NCBI GenBank assembly: GCA_964490325.1
Contig: CAZBBX010000012.1
Coordinates: 1-57,948, forward strand
Origin: DAOPJM01 sp964490325
Lineage (GTDB): Bacteria > Bacillota > Clostridia > Christensenellales > CAG-138
Length of the DNA stretch: 57,948 bases
Direction: 5' to 3'
Position 1 is the stretch's first letter. Each line of letters starts with the position of its first letter. Under the pieces are notes generated by a model, which made no database searches, had not been told where the DNA came from, and was given only the letters and a program-made list of their open reading frames with translations. The translations under genes were made by a program, and so were the position numbers. Positions 35,377 through 44,479 of the stretch are shown piece by piece.

Positions 35377-37982
35377 CCCTCCCGCTGCAGCGCCTGCTGA
35401 TACTCCGTGAGCTTGAGATACGCCTGCTTGGGCGTCAGCTCGTCCATGTCCAGCTTGCCAAGATCGCCAAGCACGCTTGCGGCGATCAGATCCATGGCGC
35501 GCTCCTTGCTGCGCTCCTCCACGACCTCGCCGCGCACCTTTGCCGTGGCTACATCCGCCTTTTCCAGCTCCTTAAGGATGCCCTTGGCGCGATTCACGAC
35601 CGTTTTGGGCAGTCCCGCCAGCCGCGCCACCTGAATGCCAAAGCTCTTGTCGGCGCTGCCTCTTACGATCTTGCGCAAAAAGAGGATGTCCTCGCCCAGC
35701 TCCTTGACCGAGATGCGATAGTTGATGACGCCTGCCAAGCGTCCCTCCAGCTCGCTCAGCTCGTGAAAATGCGTGGCAAAGAGGGTCTTTGCGCCGCAGC
35801 TGTCCACGGACGCGATATGCTCCAGCACCGCCCACGCGATGCTCAAGCCGTCGAAGGTGCTGGTGCCGCGGCCGATCTCGTCCAGGATGAGCAGGCTGTT
35901 CTTGGTGGCGTTGTTGAGGATGTTTGCAAGCTCGCTCATCTCGACCATGAAGGTGCTCTGCCCCGACGCCAGATCGTCGTTTGCGCCGATGCGGGTGAAG
36001 ATGCGATCCACGATGCCGATGCTCGCCTCGTCCGCAGGCACGAAGCTGCCCAGCTGCGCCATGAGCGCGATGAGCGCCACCTGCCGCATGTAGGTGCTTT
36101 TGCCCGCCATGTTGGGGCCTGTGAGGATGAGCAAACGGTTGTTGCTCGTGTCCAGCAGGGCGTCGTTTGGGATGAAGCCCTCCTTGCAGCTGCGCTCCAC
36201 GATGGGATGGCGGCCGTTCTTGATGGACAGCACGCCGTCTTCGGTGATGGTGGGGCAGACATAGCGGTTCTGCATGGCGACCTCGGCAAAGGAGCGGTAG
36301 ACGTCTAACTCTGCCACGGCGTCGGCATTTTGCTGCAGCTGCTGTGTGCAGCTTGTGAGCGCCTGCTTAAGCTCGCTAAAAAGCTGCGCTTCCAGTGCGT
36401 TTAGGCGGCTGCCCGCCGTGAGGATCTTCTCCTCGACCTCCTTGAGCTCGGGCGTGATATAGCGCTCCCCCGTGGAGAGCGTCTGCTTGCGTTGATAGTA
36501 GTAGGGCACCAGAGGCACCTGCGACTTGGACACCTCCAGATAGTAGCCGAACACGCGGTTATAGCCGATGCGAAGCAGCTTGATGCCCGTCTTGTCCCGC
36601 TCGGCTGCAAGGATCTTGTCCAGCCACGCCTTGGCGGAAACGGAGATGTTGCGCAGCTCGTCCACCTCCGCGTTGTAGCCCTCGCGGATCAGCCCGCCGT
36701 CCTTGCTGTTGACGGGAGGCTCCGCGCTGATGGCGGCTTCGATGGAGAAGGACACCTCCTCCATGGGATCCAAAGTGGTCTCGATACGCTTGAGCGCCGC
36801 GCACTTGCAGGGCGTCAGAAGGGTCTTGAGCGCGGTGATGCGCCGTAAGGACGACGCCAACGCGATCAGCTCCCGCGGGGAGATGCTGCCGTAGGCGATC
36901 TTTGCGGAGCTGCGCTCCACGTCGCGCACGAAGGAAAGCTGTTCGCCAAGGCTCATGCAAAGCTCCGTGTCGCTGTACAGCTCCTTAACGGCGTCCAGAC
37001 GCTCGTCGATCGCTGCCTTGTCCCGCAGGGGCGAGTCGATATAGGCGCGCAAAAGCCTTGCGCCCATGCCCGTCTGTGTATGGTTCAATAGACCCAGAAG
37101 CGTGTTTTTGGGGCTGCCGCCAAAGCGCAGCGGCGTCGTCAGCTCTAAATTGCGCCGCGTGCTTGCGTCAAGCTGCATCACGCGGGAACGATCGACCAAC
37201 TGCAGGCTGTGGATGTGGGTGAGCGCGTTCTTTTGCGTCTCCTCCAAATACTGCATCAGCGCTCCCGCCGCGCCGATGGCGCCTGCTTGCTCCGTAAGGC
37301 CAAAGCCCTCCAGCGTGGCCACGCCAAAGTGCCGCTTGAGGCGATCCCGCGCCGCGGCGGGTGCAAAGGCGGCGTCGCCCAGCTTCTCGACAAAGTACGA
37401 GGCGGAGAGGCGGCGCTTAAGAAGCTCGTCCGCGTAGAGGGTCTCGCTTACGATCAGCTCGGTGGGATGGATGCGCGCAAGCTCGTCGATAAGGCAGGTC
37501 TTGGCGTCCGCTCCCCTTAGCTCGCAGCTATAGAAGGCTCCCGTGGACACGTCGGCGTAGGCAAGCCCCAGTCGCCCCTTGAGGAGGCAGACAGCCGCCA
37601 AATAGTTGTTTTTGCCGGCGTCCAGCACGCGCTCCGAAAGCACCGTGCCCGGTGTGACGACGCGGGTGATGGCACGCTCGACCAAGCCCTTGGCCAGCGC
37701 GGGATCCTCCATCTGCTCGCAGATGGCGACCTTGTAGCCCATGCCGATGAGCTTGTCGATGTATTGATCCACCGAATGGTAGGGCACGCCGCACATGGGC
37801 GCCCGCTCCGTGAGGCCGCAGTCCCGCCCCGTCAGCGTCAACTCCAGCAGCTTGGACACCGTGACGGCGTCGTCAAAAAACATCTCATAAAAATCGCCCA
37901 GTCGGTAGAACAAAAAGCAGTCCTTGTACTGCTCCTTCATCTCCATGTACTGCCGCATCATCGGCGTCATGCTGCCCGCCAT
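35373..37982 (-). CDS. mutS: DNA mismatch repair protein MutS
   Basis: An 869-residue mismatch-recognition ATPase. The mismatch-binding FYEMF motif is near the N-terminus, followed by the connector, lever and clamp domains. The ATPase has GPNMAGKSTYMRQVALI and DEIGRGTSTFDG, with ATHFHELSELE later. The start is the ATG at 37982 (after AGAGGAG); upstream frame extends over the preceding gene. It is coupled to mutL. Confidence 0.97.
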   Translation of the reverse strand: MAGSMTPMMRQYMEMKEQYKDCFLFYRLGDFYEMFFDDAVTVSKLLELTLTGRDCGLTERAPMCGVPYHSVDQYIDKLIGMGYKVAICEQMEDPALAKGLVERAITRVVTPGTVLSERVLDAGKNNYLAAVCLLKGRLGLAYADVSTGAFYSCELRGADAKTCLIDELARIHPTELIVSETLYADELLKRRLSASYFVEKLGDAAFAPAAARDRLKRHFGVATLEGFGLTEQAGAIGAAGALMQYLEETQKNALTHIHSLQLVDRSRVMQLDASTRRNLELTTPLRFGGSPKNTLLGLLNHTQTGMGARLLRAYIDSPLRDKAAIDERLDAVKELYSDTELCMSLGEQLSFVRDVERSSAKIAYGSISPRELIALASSLRRITALKTLLTPCKCAALKRIETTLDPMEEVSFSIEAAISAEPPVNSKDGGLIREGYNAEVDELRNISVSAKAWLDKILAAERDKTGIKLLRIGYNRVFGYYLEVSKSQVPLVPYYYQRKQTLSTGERYITPELKEVEEKILTAGSRLNALEAQLFSELKQALTSCTQQLQQNADAVAELDVYRSFAEVAMQNRYVCPTITEDGVLSIKNGRHPIVERSCKEGFIPNDALLDTSNNRLLILTGPNMAGKSTYMRQVALIALMAQLGSFVPADEASIGIVDRIFTRIGANDDLASGQSTFMVEMSELANILNNATKNSLLILDEIGRGTSTFDGLSIAWAVLEHIASVDSCGAKTLFATHFHELSELEGRLAGVINYRISVKELGEDILFLRKIVRGSADKSFGIQVARLAGLPKTVVNRAKGILKELEKADVATAKVRGEVVEERSKERAMDLIAASVLGDLGKLDMDELTPKQAYLKLTEYQQALQREG

Positions 37983-37983
37983 G

Positions 37984-38265
37984 CTACTCCTCTTTCTTTG
38001 GATCCGCCGCTTGTTCCGCCTCCGAAGCCGCCAAGCCGCAGTGCGCGCAGTCGTGCGAGCAGCCGCCCTCGGCGCAGGCCGTGCCGTTTGCGGCAAGGAG
38101 CGTCATCAGCTCGTCCTTGAGCTCGCTAAGGTCGTTGGACAGGCTGATGGCCTTCTCGGCATCATACTTGCCGCTTTTCATCATCTCCACCAGCTCCGCC
38201 GCCTTTTGCCGATACTCCGCCGCCAAATGCTCGATAAGCGTGTTTTTCATCTTCTCCATGTCCAT
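37984..38265 (-). CDS. Small helical protein with Cys cluster
   Basis: A 93-residue protein between miaB and mutS. Residues 1-65 are amphipathic helix (NTLIEHLAAEYRQKAAELVEMM, then LSNDLSELKDELMTLL). Residues 63-77 hold CAEGGCSHDCAHCG, a C-x4-C-x3-C-x2-C cluster that may bind zinc or iron-sulfur. Bacillus places ymcA (YlbF family) here, but this protein is shorter and I do not see the YlbF pattern. It overlaps the miaB stop by 1 bp. Function unknown. Confidence 0.7.
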   Translation of the reverse strand: MDMEKMKNTLIEHLAAEYRQKAAELVEMMKSGKYDAEKAISLSNDLSELKDELMTLLAANGTACAEGGCSHDCAHCGLAASEAEQAADPKKEE

Positions 38266-39665
38266 CAGTCTGTGACCTCCGTTCCCAAGAGCGAATTTTT
38301 GTTGAGCTTTTCGGCGCGCACCTTGCAGTAGCTGCCCACGCGGCTTGCATCGCCCTGAAAGTATACCTGCTTGAAGTTGCCGTATTTGCCAAACAGCAGC
38401 GGCTCCGCCCGCTTTTCGCAGCCCTCAATGAGCAGCTCCGCCGTCTTGCCCAAATACTTTTCGTTGTTTTCACGCGTCTTTCTGCTCTGCAGGGCGTTGA
38501 GCCTTGCAAGCCGTTCGCGCTTGACAGCCTCCTCCACCTGATCGGGCATCTTTGCCGCCGCCGTACCCGTGCGCGGAGAGTATTTGAAGGTGAACGCCCC
38601 CGCGAAGCCCACGCGGTCGATGAGGGCAAGCGTGTCTGAAAAATCCTCCTCCGTCTCGCCGGGGAAGCCCACGATCACATCGGTGGTCAGCTCCATGTCG
38701 GGCACGCGCTCGCGCAGCGCGTCCACAAGCTCCAAATAGTGTCCGCTCGTATAGCGGCGGTTCATGCGCATAAGGATGCGGTCGCTGCCCGACTGCACGG
38801 GCAGATGGATGTGGTGGCAGACCTTGTCGTTCTCCGCCACGGCGTCGATGAGCCGCGATGTGAGATCCTTGGGATGCGAGGACATGTAGCGGATGCGCTT
38901 GAGGCCGTCCAAGCCGTTGAGCGTTTTTAAAAGCGTTGCAAAATCCTCCCCCTGCTCGCCGCGATAGGAGTTGACGTTTTGCCCCAGCAGCGTCAGCTCG
39001 CTGACGCCGCTCTCGGTGAGACCTCTTGCCTCCCTGACCACATCCGTAACGGCGCGGGAACGCTCCCGTCCGCGCACATAGGGGACGATACAGTAGGAGC
39101 AGTAGTTGTCGCAGCCGTACATGATGTTGACAAAAGCCGAAAACGCATTGCCCCGCGCCGAGGGCAGACCCTCCGCCATGCTGTAGGGCGCATCGCCGCT
39201 CAAAAGCACGCGTTCGCCCGACAGGACGGCCGCGATACATTCTGGCAGGCGGTATAATTCCCCCGTGCCGAACACAAGATCTACATAAGGAAAACGTTTG
39301 AAAAGTTTTTTGCCGACCGCCTCCTGCTGCATCATGCAGCCGAACACGCCAAGGATGCGGTCGGGATGCGCTTCCTTGCTTTCCCGCAGCATACCGATGT
39401 TGCCGAACACGCGCTTCTCCGCGTGATCCCGTACGCAGCAGGTGTTGAACAGGACAAGGTCGGCCTCCTCCAACGAGGGCGCCGCCGTAAAGCCCATGGA
39501 AAGGAGCTGCCCCGCCGCGATCTCGCTGTCGCGCACGTTCATCTGGCAGCCGTAGGTCTCGATATAACAGCTGCGGGGACGATTGATAAGCTCCTGCCGC
39601 ACGGCCGCCGCAAAGCGTTCCTGCCGCTCCGCTTCCGCCTGCGGGACCTTCTTCGTTTCAAACAT
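38265..39665 (-). CDS. miaB: tRNA-2-methylthio-N6-dimethylallyladenosine synthase
   Basis: A 466-residue radical-SAM methylthiotransferase completing ms2i6A37. The UPF0004 domain has YGCQMNVRDSE, FNTCCVRDHAEKR and GVFGCMMQ (auxiliary cluster cysteines). The radical-SAM motif is CDNYCSYC. LPVQSGSDRILMRMNRRYT, VGFPGETEEDF and a C-terminal TRAM domain follow. It acts after MiaA, encoded four genes downstream. Confidence 0.97.
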   Translation of the reverse strand: MFETKKVPQAEAERQERFAAAVRQELINRPRSCYIETYGCQMNVRDSEIAAGQLLSMGFTAAPSLEEADLVLFNTCCVRDHAEKRVFGNIGMLRESKEAHPDRILGVFGCMMQQEAVGKKLFKRFPYVDLVFGTGELYRLPECIAAVLSGERVLLSGDAPYSMAEGLPSARGNAFSAFVNIMYGCDNYCSYCIVPYVRGRERSRAVTDVVREARGLTESGVSELTLLGQNVNSYRGEQGEDFATLLKTLNGLDGLKRIRYMSSHPKDLTSRLIDAVAENDKVCHHIHLPVQSGSDRILMRMNRRYTSGHYLELVDALRERVPDMELTTDVIVGFPGETEEDFSDTLALIDRVGFAGAFTFKYSPRTGTAAAKMPDQVEEAVKRERLARLNALQSRKTRENNEKYLGKTAELLIEGCEKRAEPLLFGKYGNFKQVYFQGDASRVGSYCKVRAEKLNKNSLLGTEVTD

Positions 39666-39763
39666 TTTTCAAAAACTCCAAGCTCGATATTTTGCAAAAA
39701 GCCGCTTGCTCTTTTGGCCGTCAGTGGCAAGTATGCCTGCACATCGACATAAAAAATCATTTT

Positions 39764-39792
39764 ATTATACACCATTTAAAGACCGCTCACAA
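39764..39792 (-). promoter_or_regulatory. miaB-mutS-mutL-miaA operon promoter
   Basis: On the minus strand TTGTGA (39787-39792) and TATAAT (39764-39769), 17-base spacer. It lies about 100 bp before miaB and back to back with the SASP gene. Confidence 0.7.
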
Positions 39793-39883
39793 GGCGTAAA
39801 GCGTTCTCACACAGAAATTTCCTGTCATATCGCGTCGCATTTCGGGAAAAGTAGGAGTACACACAGAAAAGGAGGTGAATCGA

Positions 39884-40075
39884 ATGGCCAGAAACGGCGC
39901 TCTTGTCCCCGAATCCAAGAACAGTCTGAACAGCTTCAAGTCTGAGGTCGCATCCTCGCTGAACATCAATCTGAAGCAGGGTTACAACGGCGATCTGACC
40001 TCGCGTGAAGCGGGCAGCATCGGCGGTGAGATGGTGAAGCGTATGATCGCATACGCGGAGAAGAACATGCAGTAA
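39884..40075 (+). CDS. Alpha/beta-type small acid-soluble spore protein
   Basis: A 63-residue DNA-coating spore protein: SKNSLNSFKSEVASSLNINL, then GDLTSREAGSIGGEMVKRMI, the two conserved SASP blocks. SEVA matches the site cut by the germination protease GPR. The true ATG is at 39884; an upstream GTG lies inside the ribosome site AAGGAGGTG. A forespore sigma-G promoter would be expected, but I could not fix one. Confidence 0.95.
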   Translation: MARNGALVPESKNSLNSFKSEVASSLNINLKQGYNGDLTSREAGSIGGEMVKRMIAYAEKNMQ

Positions 40076-40280
40076 GAAACGCGCCTGTATCGTACAGACC
40101 GTATCCCTCTGCGGCTGAAGGAGCTCCTTCGGCGGACCTGTCCCTTTGCGTATGAAGGCATACGCAAAACAACACGGAAAGGGAGGCGGGACACGCAGTC
40201 CATCCCCGTTCCCGTGATGAGATAAAGTCAAATGAAGGGGTCGAACGATGGAAACATCGTGCGGCTCCTTCGGTTTTTGT
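40076..40280. other. Convergent intergenic region with three hairpins
   Basis: Three strong inverted repeats in a row: GAAGGAGCTCCTTC (about 40118-40132), TTTGCGTATG/CATACGCAAA (about 40145-40169) and the terminator near 40233-40278. No open frame with a ribosome site or known RNA is recognisable. Confidence 0.5.
40233..40278 (+). terminator. Terminator before recG end
   Basis: GAAGGGG...ACGATG pairs with CATCGT...CTCCTTC, then a run of T on the plus strand, downstream of the SASP gene. Confidence 0.7.
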
Positions 40281-42265
40281 CAGTTTAGAATGACGCCGCC
40301 CTCGGCGGACAACGCTTTTTTGGCCCTTTGAAGGAGCGCATCCCGCAGCGGCTTTGGCCAAGCGTCCAACGCCGCCGCCTCCGCCTTGGCGCAGGCGATC
40401 AGCTCCTCCTGCCCCAAGGCAAGAAATTGCGCAAGCTTGCTCTCGCCATGCTGCCTCAGTCCCACGACGTCCCCCGCGCCCCGCTGCTTTAGGTCGCGCT
40501 CCGCAATGGCAAAGCCGTCTTGGCAGTCCAACAGCGCCGTTATGCGCTCCTTGACGCGAGGCGTGGCGTGATCGCAAAGCAAAAAGCAGTAGGACTGCTC
40601 GCTGCCCCTGCCCACACGGCCGCGCAGCTGGTGCAGCGTGGCAAGCCCAAAGCGATCCGCGCCCTCAATGACCATGGTGGTGGCGGCGGGCACGTCCACG
40701 CCCACCTCGATGACGGTCGTGGACAAAAGCACACGAAGCTCCCCCGCTCGAAATGCTTCCATGACGGCGTTTTTTTGTGCCTCCGGAAGACGGCCGTGCA
40801 GCACGCCCACGCGAAGCTTTGGAAATTTTGTATGCAGCTGCTCACAAAGCTCCTCCACCGACAGACCCTCCATGCCCTCCGTCCTCTCGATCAGGGGGCA
40901 GACCACATAGCTCAGGCTGCCGCCCTCCGCCTGTTTGACAAGGTAGCGGTACAGATCGTCCCGCTTATTGGGGGGGATGTAGCGTGTGCGGATGGGCAGA
41001 CGCCCTTTGGGCAGCTCGTCCAGCACGGTCAGGTCGAGGTCGCCGTATAAAAGCAGCGCCAAGGTGCGCGGTATGGGCGTTGCGCTCATGACCAGCAGAT
41101 CCGCCGCCTTGCCCTTTGCCGCGATCTGTGCGCGCTGACGCACGCCAAAGCGGTGCTGCTCGTCCGTAACGGCCACGCCCAACGCTTGGAAGCTGATCTG
41201 ATCCGACAGGAGCGCGTGCGTTCCGATGACGACCAAGGCCTCGCCATTTTCAATGGCGCTTCTTGCCGTGCGCTTGTCCTTTTCGCTCATTCCGCCCGTG
41301 TACAGCGTCATGCAGCCGCCAAACAACGGCTTTAATTTTTCGTAATGCTGCCTTGCCAGCAGCTCCGTGGGCGCAAGCAGCACGCCCTGCATACCGTTTG
41401 CCGCCGCGATCGCCAGTGCGTAGGCGGCGACCACCGTCTTGCCCGAGCCGACGTCGCCCTGCAGCAGACGGTTCATGGGCGCGGGCGCGTGCATATCCTT
41501 TTCCAACGCTTCCATGGCCTTAAGCTGGGCGTTAGTGGGCGTAAAGGGCAGTTTTTTTAGGAATCGCTCCCGTAGACCCTCCGTTTGAAAGGCAAAGCCC
41601 TCCTCCGCCCGTCCGCCGCGCATGGAATCAAGCAGGGCAAAATAGGAAAGGGCGCTTTCAAACGCCAGCCGCCTTTGCGCATTCCAAAGCGCCTCGCGAT
41701 CCTTGGGTCGGTGCAGCCCCGTCATCAGCTCCCTTCGCGAAACAAGGCCGCAGCGGCAAAGCAGCTCGCTTGGCAGGGTCTCCTCTATGGGCAGACGCGT
41801 GAGCGCCTCCGCCGCCGCGCTGCGCAGCAGCTTTTGCGTAAGCCCCTCTGCAAGCGGGTAGATGGGCAGCAGCCCCTGCTGCTCCTTGGAAAGGCGCGGA
41901 CTTAGCAGCACCCTGCCCCGCGTAAGCTGCGCCCGCCCCGTGACGAACCAGCTCTCCCCCGCCTTGAGCTGCGCCTTTCTGTAGGGCTGGTTGTACCAGC
42001 GCAGGGTGAGCGCGGCGCTCTCGTCCTTGGCGCGGACGGAGACGAGGGTCACGCCCCGATTGTAAAAGATGGATGGCTCCCCCGTCAAAACAACGTGGAG
42101 CGTGGCCGTCATGCCGTCCTCCAGCTGCGCGGCGGGGGTCAGCTCGCTGTCGTCCACATAGTCGGTGGGGTACAGCTCGATAAGCGACTCCACATCCGTA
42201 ACGCCCAGCTCAAAAAATGCCTTTTTTCGCTTCTCCCCGACGCCCTTCAGCTCCGTCAGCTCCAC
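40280..42265 (-). CDS. recG: ATP-dependent DNA helicase RecG
   Basis: A 661-residue branch-migration helicase acting on stalled forks. The wedge domain leads (ELTELKGVGEKRKKAF), then the helicase core: LLQGDVGSGKTVVAAY (Walker A), TDEQHRFGV (DEQH box), VMSATPIPRTLAL and LLSTTVIEVGVDVPAATTMVIEGADRFGLATLHQLRGRVGRG. Gene order asp23-fakA-recG is conserved in Firmicutes. Confidence 0.97.
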   Translation of the reverse strand: MELTELKGVGEKRKKAFFELGVTDVESLIELYPTDYVDDSELTPAAQLEDGMTATLHVVLTGEPSIFYNRGVTLVSVRAKDESAALTLRWYNQPYRKAQLKAGESWFVTGRAQLTRGRVLLSPRLSKEQQGLLPIYPLAEGLTQKLLRSAAAEALTRLPIEETLPSELLCRCGLVSRRELMTGLHRPKDREALWNAQRRLAFESALSYFALLDSMRGGRAEEGFAFQTEGLRERFLKKLPFTPTNAQLKAMEALEKDMHAPAPMNRLLQGDVGSGKTVVAAYALAIAAANGMQGVLLAPTELLARQHYEKLKPLFGGCMTLYTGGMSEKDKRTARSAIENGEALVVIGTHALLSDQISFQALGVAVTDEQHRFGVRQRAQIAAKGKAADLLVMSATPIPRTLALLLYGDLDLTVLDELPKGRLPIRTRYIPPNKRDDLYRYLVKQAEGGSLSYVVCPLIERTEGMEGLSVEELCEQLHTKFPKLRVGVLHGRLPEAQKNAVMEAFRAGELRVLLSTTVIEVGVDVPAATTMVIEGADRFGLATLHQLRGRVGRGSEQSYCFLLCDHATPRVKERITALLDCQDGFAIAERDLKQRGAGDVVGLRQHGESKLAQFLALGQEELIACAKAEAAALDAWPKPLRDALLQRAKKALSAEGGVILN

Positions 42266-42403
42266 GCTCTCCCCCCTTCCGCTTTGGTTGACGCGATGCG
42301 CCCTCTTAATGAAAGCGGGGACGTTTGTTTCCGCTTGTTGCGGTCAACAGCCGTCCCCGATCGAATGCTTTGTTCGCAAAACGATGTTTACGCTTTGCTC
42401 CGC

Positions 42404-44053
42404 TTACTCCACGGAGAAGAAGTAGTAGTACAGCGGCTGGCCGCCGAACTGTACGCCCACGTCCGCGTCGGGGAAGCGTTCGCCGATGCGCTCTGCCAAG
42501 GCGTTGGCGTTCTCCTCGTCCATGCCCTCGCCATAGTACAGGGTGATCATGGAGTCGTCGTCCTTGAGGGGCATCATCTTTTCGATGAGCGCCAGGGAAG
42601 CCTCGTCCACACTGCCCGCCACCACGGAGAGCTTGCCGTCGATCATGCCGATGATGTCGCCCTCCTCGATGTGCTTGCCCTCGAACTGGGTCTCACGCAC
42701 GGCGTAGGTCACGGAGCCGGACACGACCTCACCAATGGCCGCGTTCATGTCGTGCTCGTTCTCCTCAACGCTCTGATCGGGATTGAACGCAAGCGCCGCC
42801 GCAATGCCCTGCGGGATGGTCTTGGTGGGCAGGACGATGACCCTGCTGTCGCAAAGCTCGACCGCCTGCTGCGCGGCAAGGATGATGTTGCCGTTGTTGG
42901 GCAGCACGAACACGCTGCGCGCATTGACCTGCCGCACGGTGTTGACGATGGTGTCGATGCTGGGGTTCATGGTCTGACCGCCCGAAATGAGGCGATCCAC
43001 CTTGAGGTCGGTGAACAGGGCATCCAGACCCTCGCCGCAGCTGACGGCGATGAGGCCGAAGTCCTTTTGATTCTGTCTGCGGGTCTCCATCAGCTGGCGA
43101 TTCTGCTCGCGCATGTTCTCGATCTTCAGGCGATCAAGTTCGCCAAAGCGCATGGCGATCTGCAGGATCTTGCCGGGGCAGTTGGAATGAACATGCACCT
43201 TCACGCAGTCGGAATCGGCAGCGACCACAACGGAGTCGCCGATGCGCATCAGATGCTCACGGAACTTTTCGAGCTGCTCCTCGTCAAAGCCCTCATGGAG
43301 ACGCACGATGAAAAACTCCGTGCAGTAGCCAAACTCGATGGTGTCGGTGGAAAAGCTTTCCACGTCGAAGGAGGTGTTGGTGGCCTCGGCGGGCTTTGCC
43401 TCCTCGGGGACAAAGTAGTCCTCGATCTCCTCGCCGTTGAGCGCCGCAAAGAAGCCGTGATACACCAGCATCAGACCCTTGCCGCCCGAATCGACCACGC
43501 CCGCTTCCTTGAGGACGGGCAGGAGGTTCGGCGTGTTGGCAAGGGACTTTTCGCCCTCGTCCAGCACAACGCGCAAAAGCGTCAGCATATCCGGCTCCGC
43601 ATTGCTCACAGCCGCCACGGCTGCGTCCGCTATCGCGCCCGACACGGTGAGGATGGTGCCCTCCTTGGGCTTCATGACCGCCTTGTAGGCGGCGTTTTTG
43701 CCCTCCATCAGCGCCTGCGCAAAGAGCTTGGCGTTGACCTCAGGCTTGCCCTTTAACACCTTGGCGATCCCTCGGAACAGCTGCGAAAGGATGACGCCGG
43801 AGTTACCGCGCGCGCTGCGCAGGGAGCCGCTCGCCACCGCGCCGATCACCGCGTCTACACTGACGCTTTGCGGCATGGTACGCAGCTCCTTGACCGCGCC
43901 CTGCATGGTCATGGACATGTTTGTCCCTGTGTCCCCATCGGGTACGGGGAACACGTTCAGTGAGTCTACCAGCTTCTTATTTTGTTCCAGCAGCGCCGCT
44001 CCGCTGAGAAACATATCCCGCAGCATGGCGCCGTCGATCGAAATATTCGTCAA
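42404..44053 (-). CDS. fakA: Fatty acid kinase subunit A (DAK-domain protein)
   Basis: A 549-residue protein. The DhaL/DAK2 nucleotide-binding domain shows LNVFPVPDGDTGTNMSMTM, ARGNSGVILSQLFRG and DSGGKGLMLVYHGF. A central domain and a DegV-like C-terminal half follow (LPNNGNIILAAQQAVEL, LPTKTIPQGIAAALAF). FakA with a FakB carrier phosphorylates exogenous fatty acids. It lies 22 bp after the Asp23 gene. Confidence 0.93.
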   Translation of the reverse strand: MTNISIDGAMLRDMFLSGAALLEQNKKLVDSLNVFPVPDGDTGTNMSMTMQGAVKELRTMPQSVSVDAVIGAVASGSLRSARGNSGVILSQLFRGIAKVLKGKPEVNAKLFAQALMEGKNAAYKAVMKPKEGTILTVSGAIADAAVAAVSNAEPDMLTLLRVVLDEGEKSLANTPNLLPVLKEAGVVDSGGKGLMLVYHGFFAALNGEEIEDYFVPEEAKPAEATNTSFDVESFSTDTIEFGYCTEFFIVRLHEGFDEEQLEKFREHLMRIGDSVVVAADSDCVKVHVHSNCPGKILQIAMRFGELDRLKIENMREQNRQLMETRRQNQKDFGLIAVSCGEGLDALFTDLKVDRLISGGQTMNPSIDTIVNTVRQVNARSVFVLPNNGNIILAAQQAVELCDSRVIVLPTKTIPQGIAAALAFNPDQSVEENEHDMNAAIGEVVSGSVTYAVRETQFEGKHIEEGDIIGMIDGKLSVVAGSVDEASLALIEKMMPLKDDDSMITLYYGEGMDEENANALAERIGERFPDADVGVQFGGQPLYYYFFSVE

Positions 44054-44074
44054 TAAACCTAACCTCCGTGCGCG

Positions 44075-44431
44075 TTACTGTACGCGGATCCCTTCCACAT
44101 AGATGTTTACATTGCGCACATGGACTCCCGTCAGATCCTCGACGCGGTAGCGCACGTTCTCCTTCGTGTTCTCCGCCACTGCGGGCAGGGAAACGCCGTA
44201 TTGCAGCATAACGTGCAGATGGATGTCCACCTCGTTCTCCGCGATCGGCTCAACGCGCACGCCCTTTTTGAGATTGTCTCTGCCAAACAGCTCTACGATG
44301 GTATCTCCCGCCTTCTTGGCGGTCATGCCGACAATGCCGTAATTTTCGACCGCCGCATACCCCGCGATGGTCGAGACCAATTCTTCGGGTATGGTGATCG
44401 TTCCCAGTGCATTCTTGGTGATCAGATCCAT
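44075..44431 (-). CDS. Asp23/Gls24-family envelope stress protein
   Basis: A 118-residue protein covering the Asp23 domain (GTITIPEELVSTIAGYAAVENYGIVGM, ending with VRNVNIYVEGIRV). Members associate with the membrane and envelope homeostasis. The pair with fakA is standard in Firmicutes. Confidence 0.95.
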   Translation of the reverse strand: MDLITKNALGTITIPEELVSTIAGYAAVENYGIVGMTAKKAGDTIVELFGRDNLKKGVRVEPIAENEVDIHLHVMLQYGVSLPAVAENTKENVRYRVEDLTGVHVRNVNIYVEGIRVQ

Positions 44432-44479
44432 GGTTTGCCTCCTGTACCTGTATTTTGTTATGCCGTATCCGTCTACAGT

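Noticed and set aside
39776..39870. Sigma-G promoter for the SASP gene
   Set aside because: Several partial matches exist but none has both hexamers at the right spacing, so I left it unassigned.
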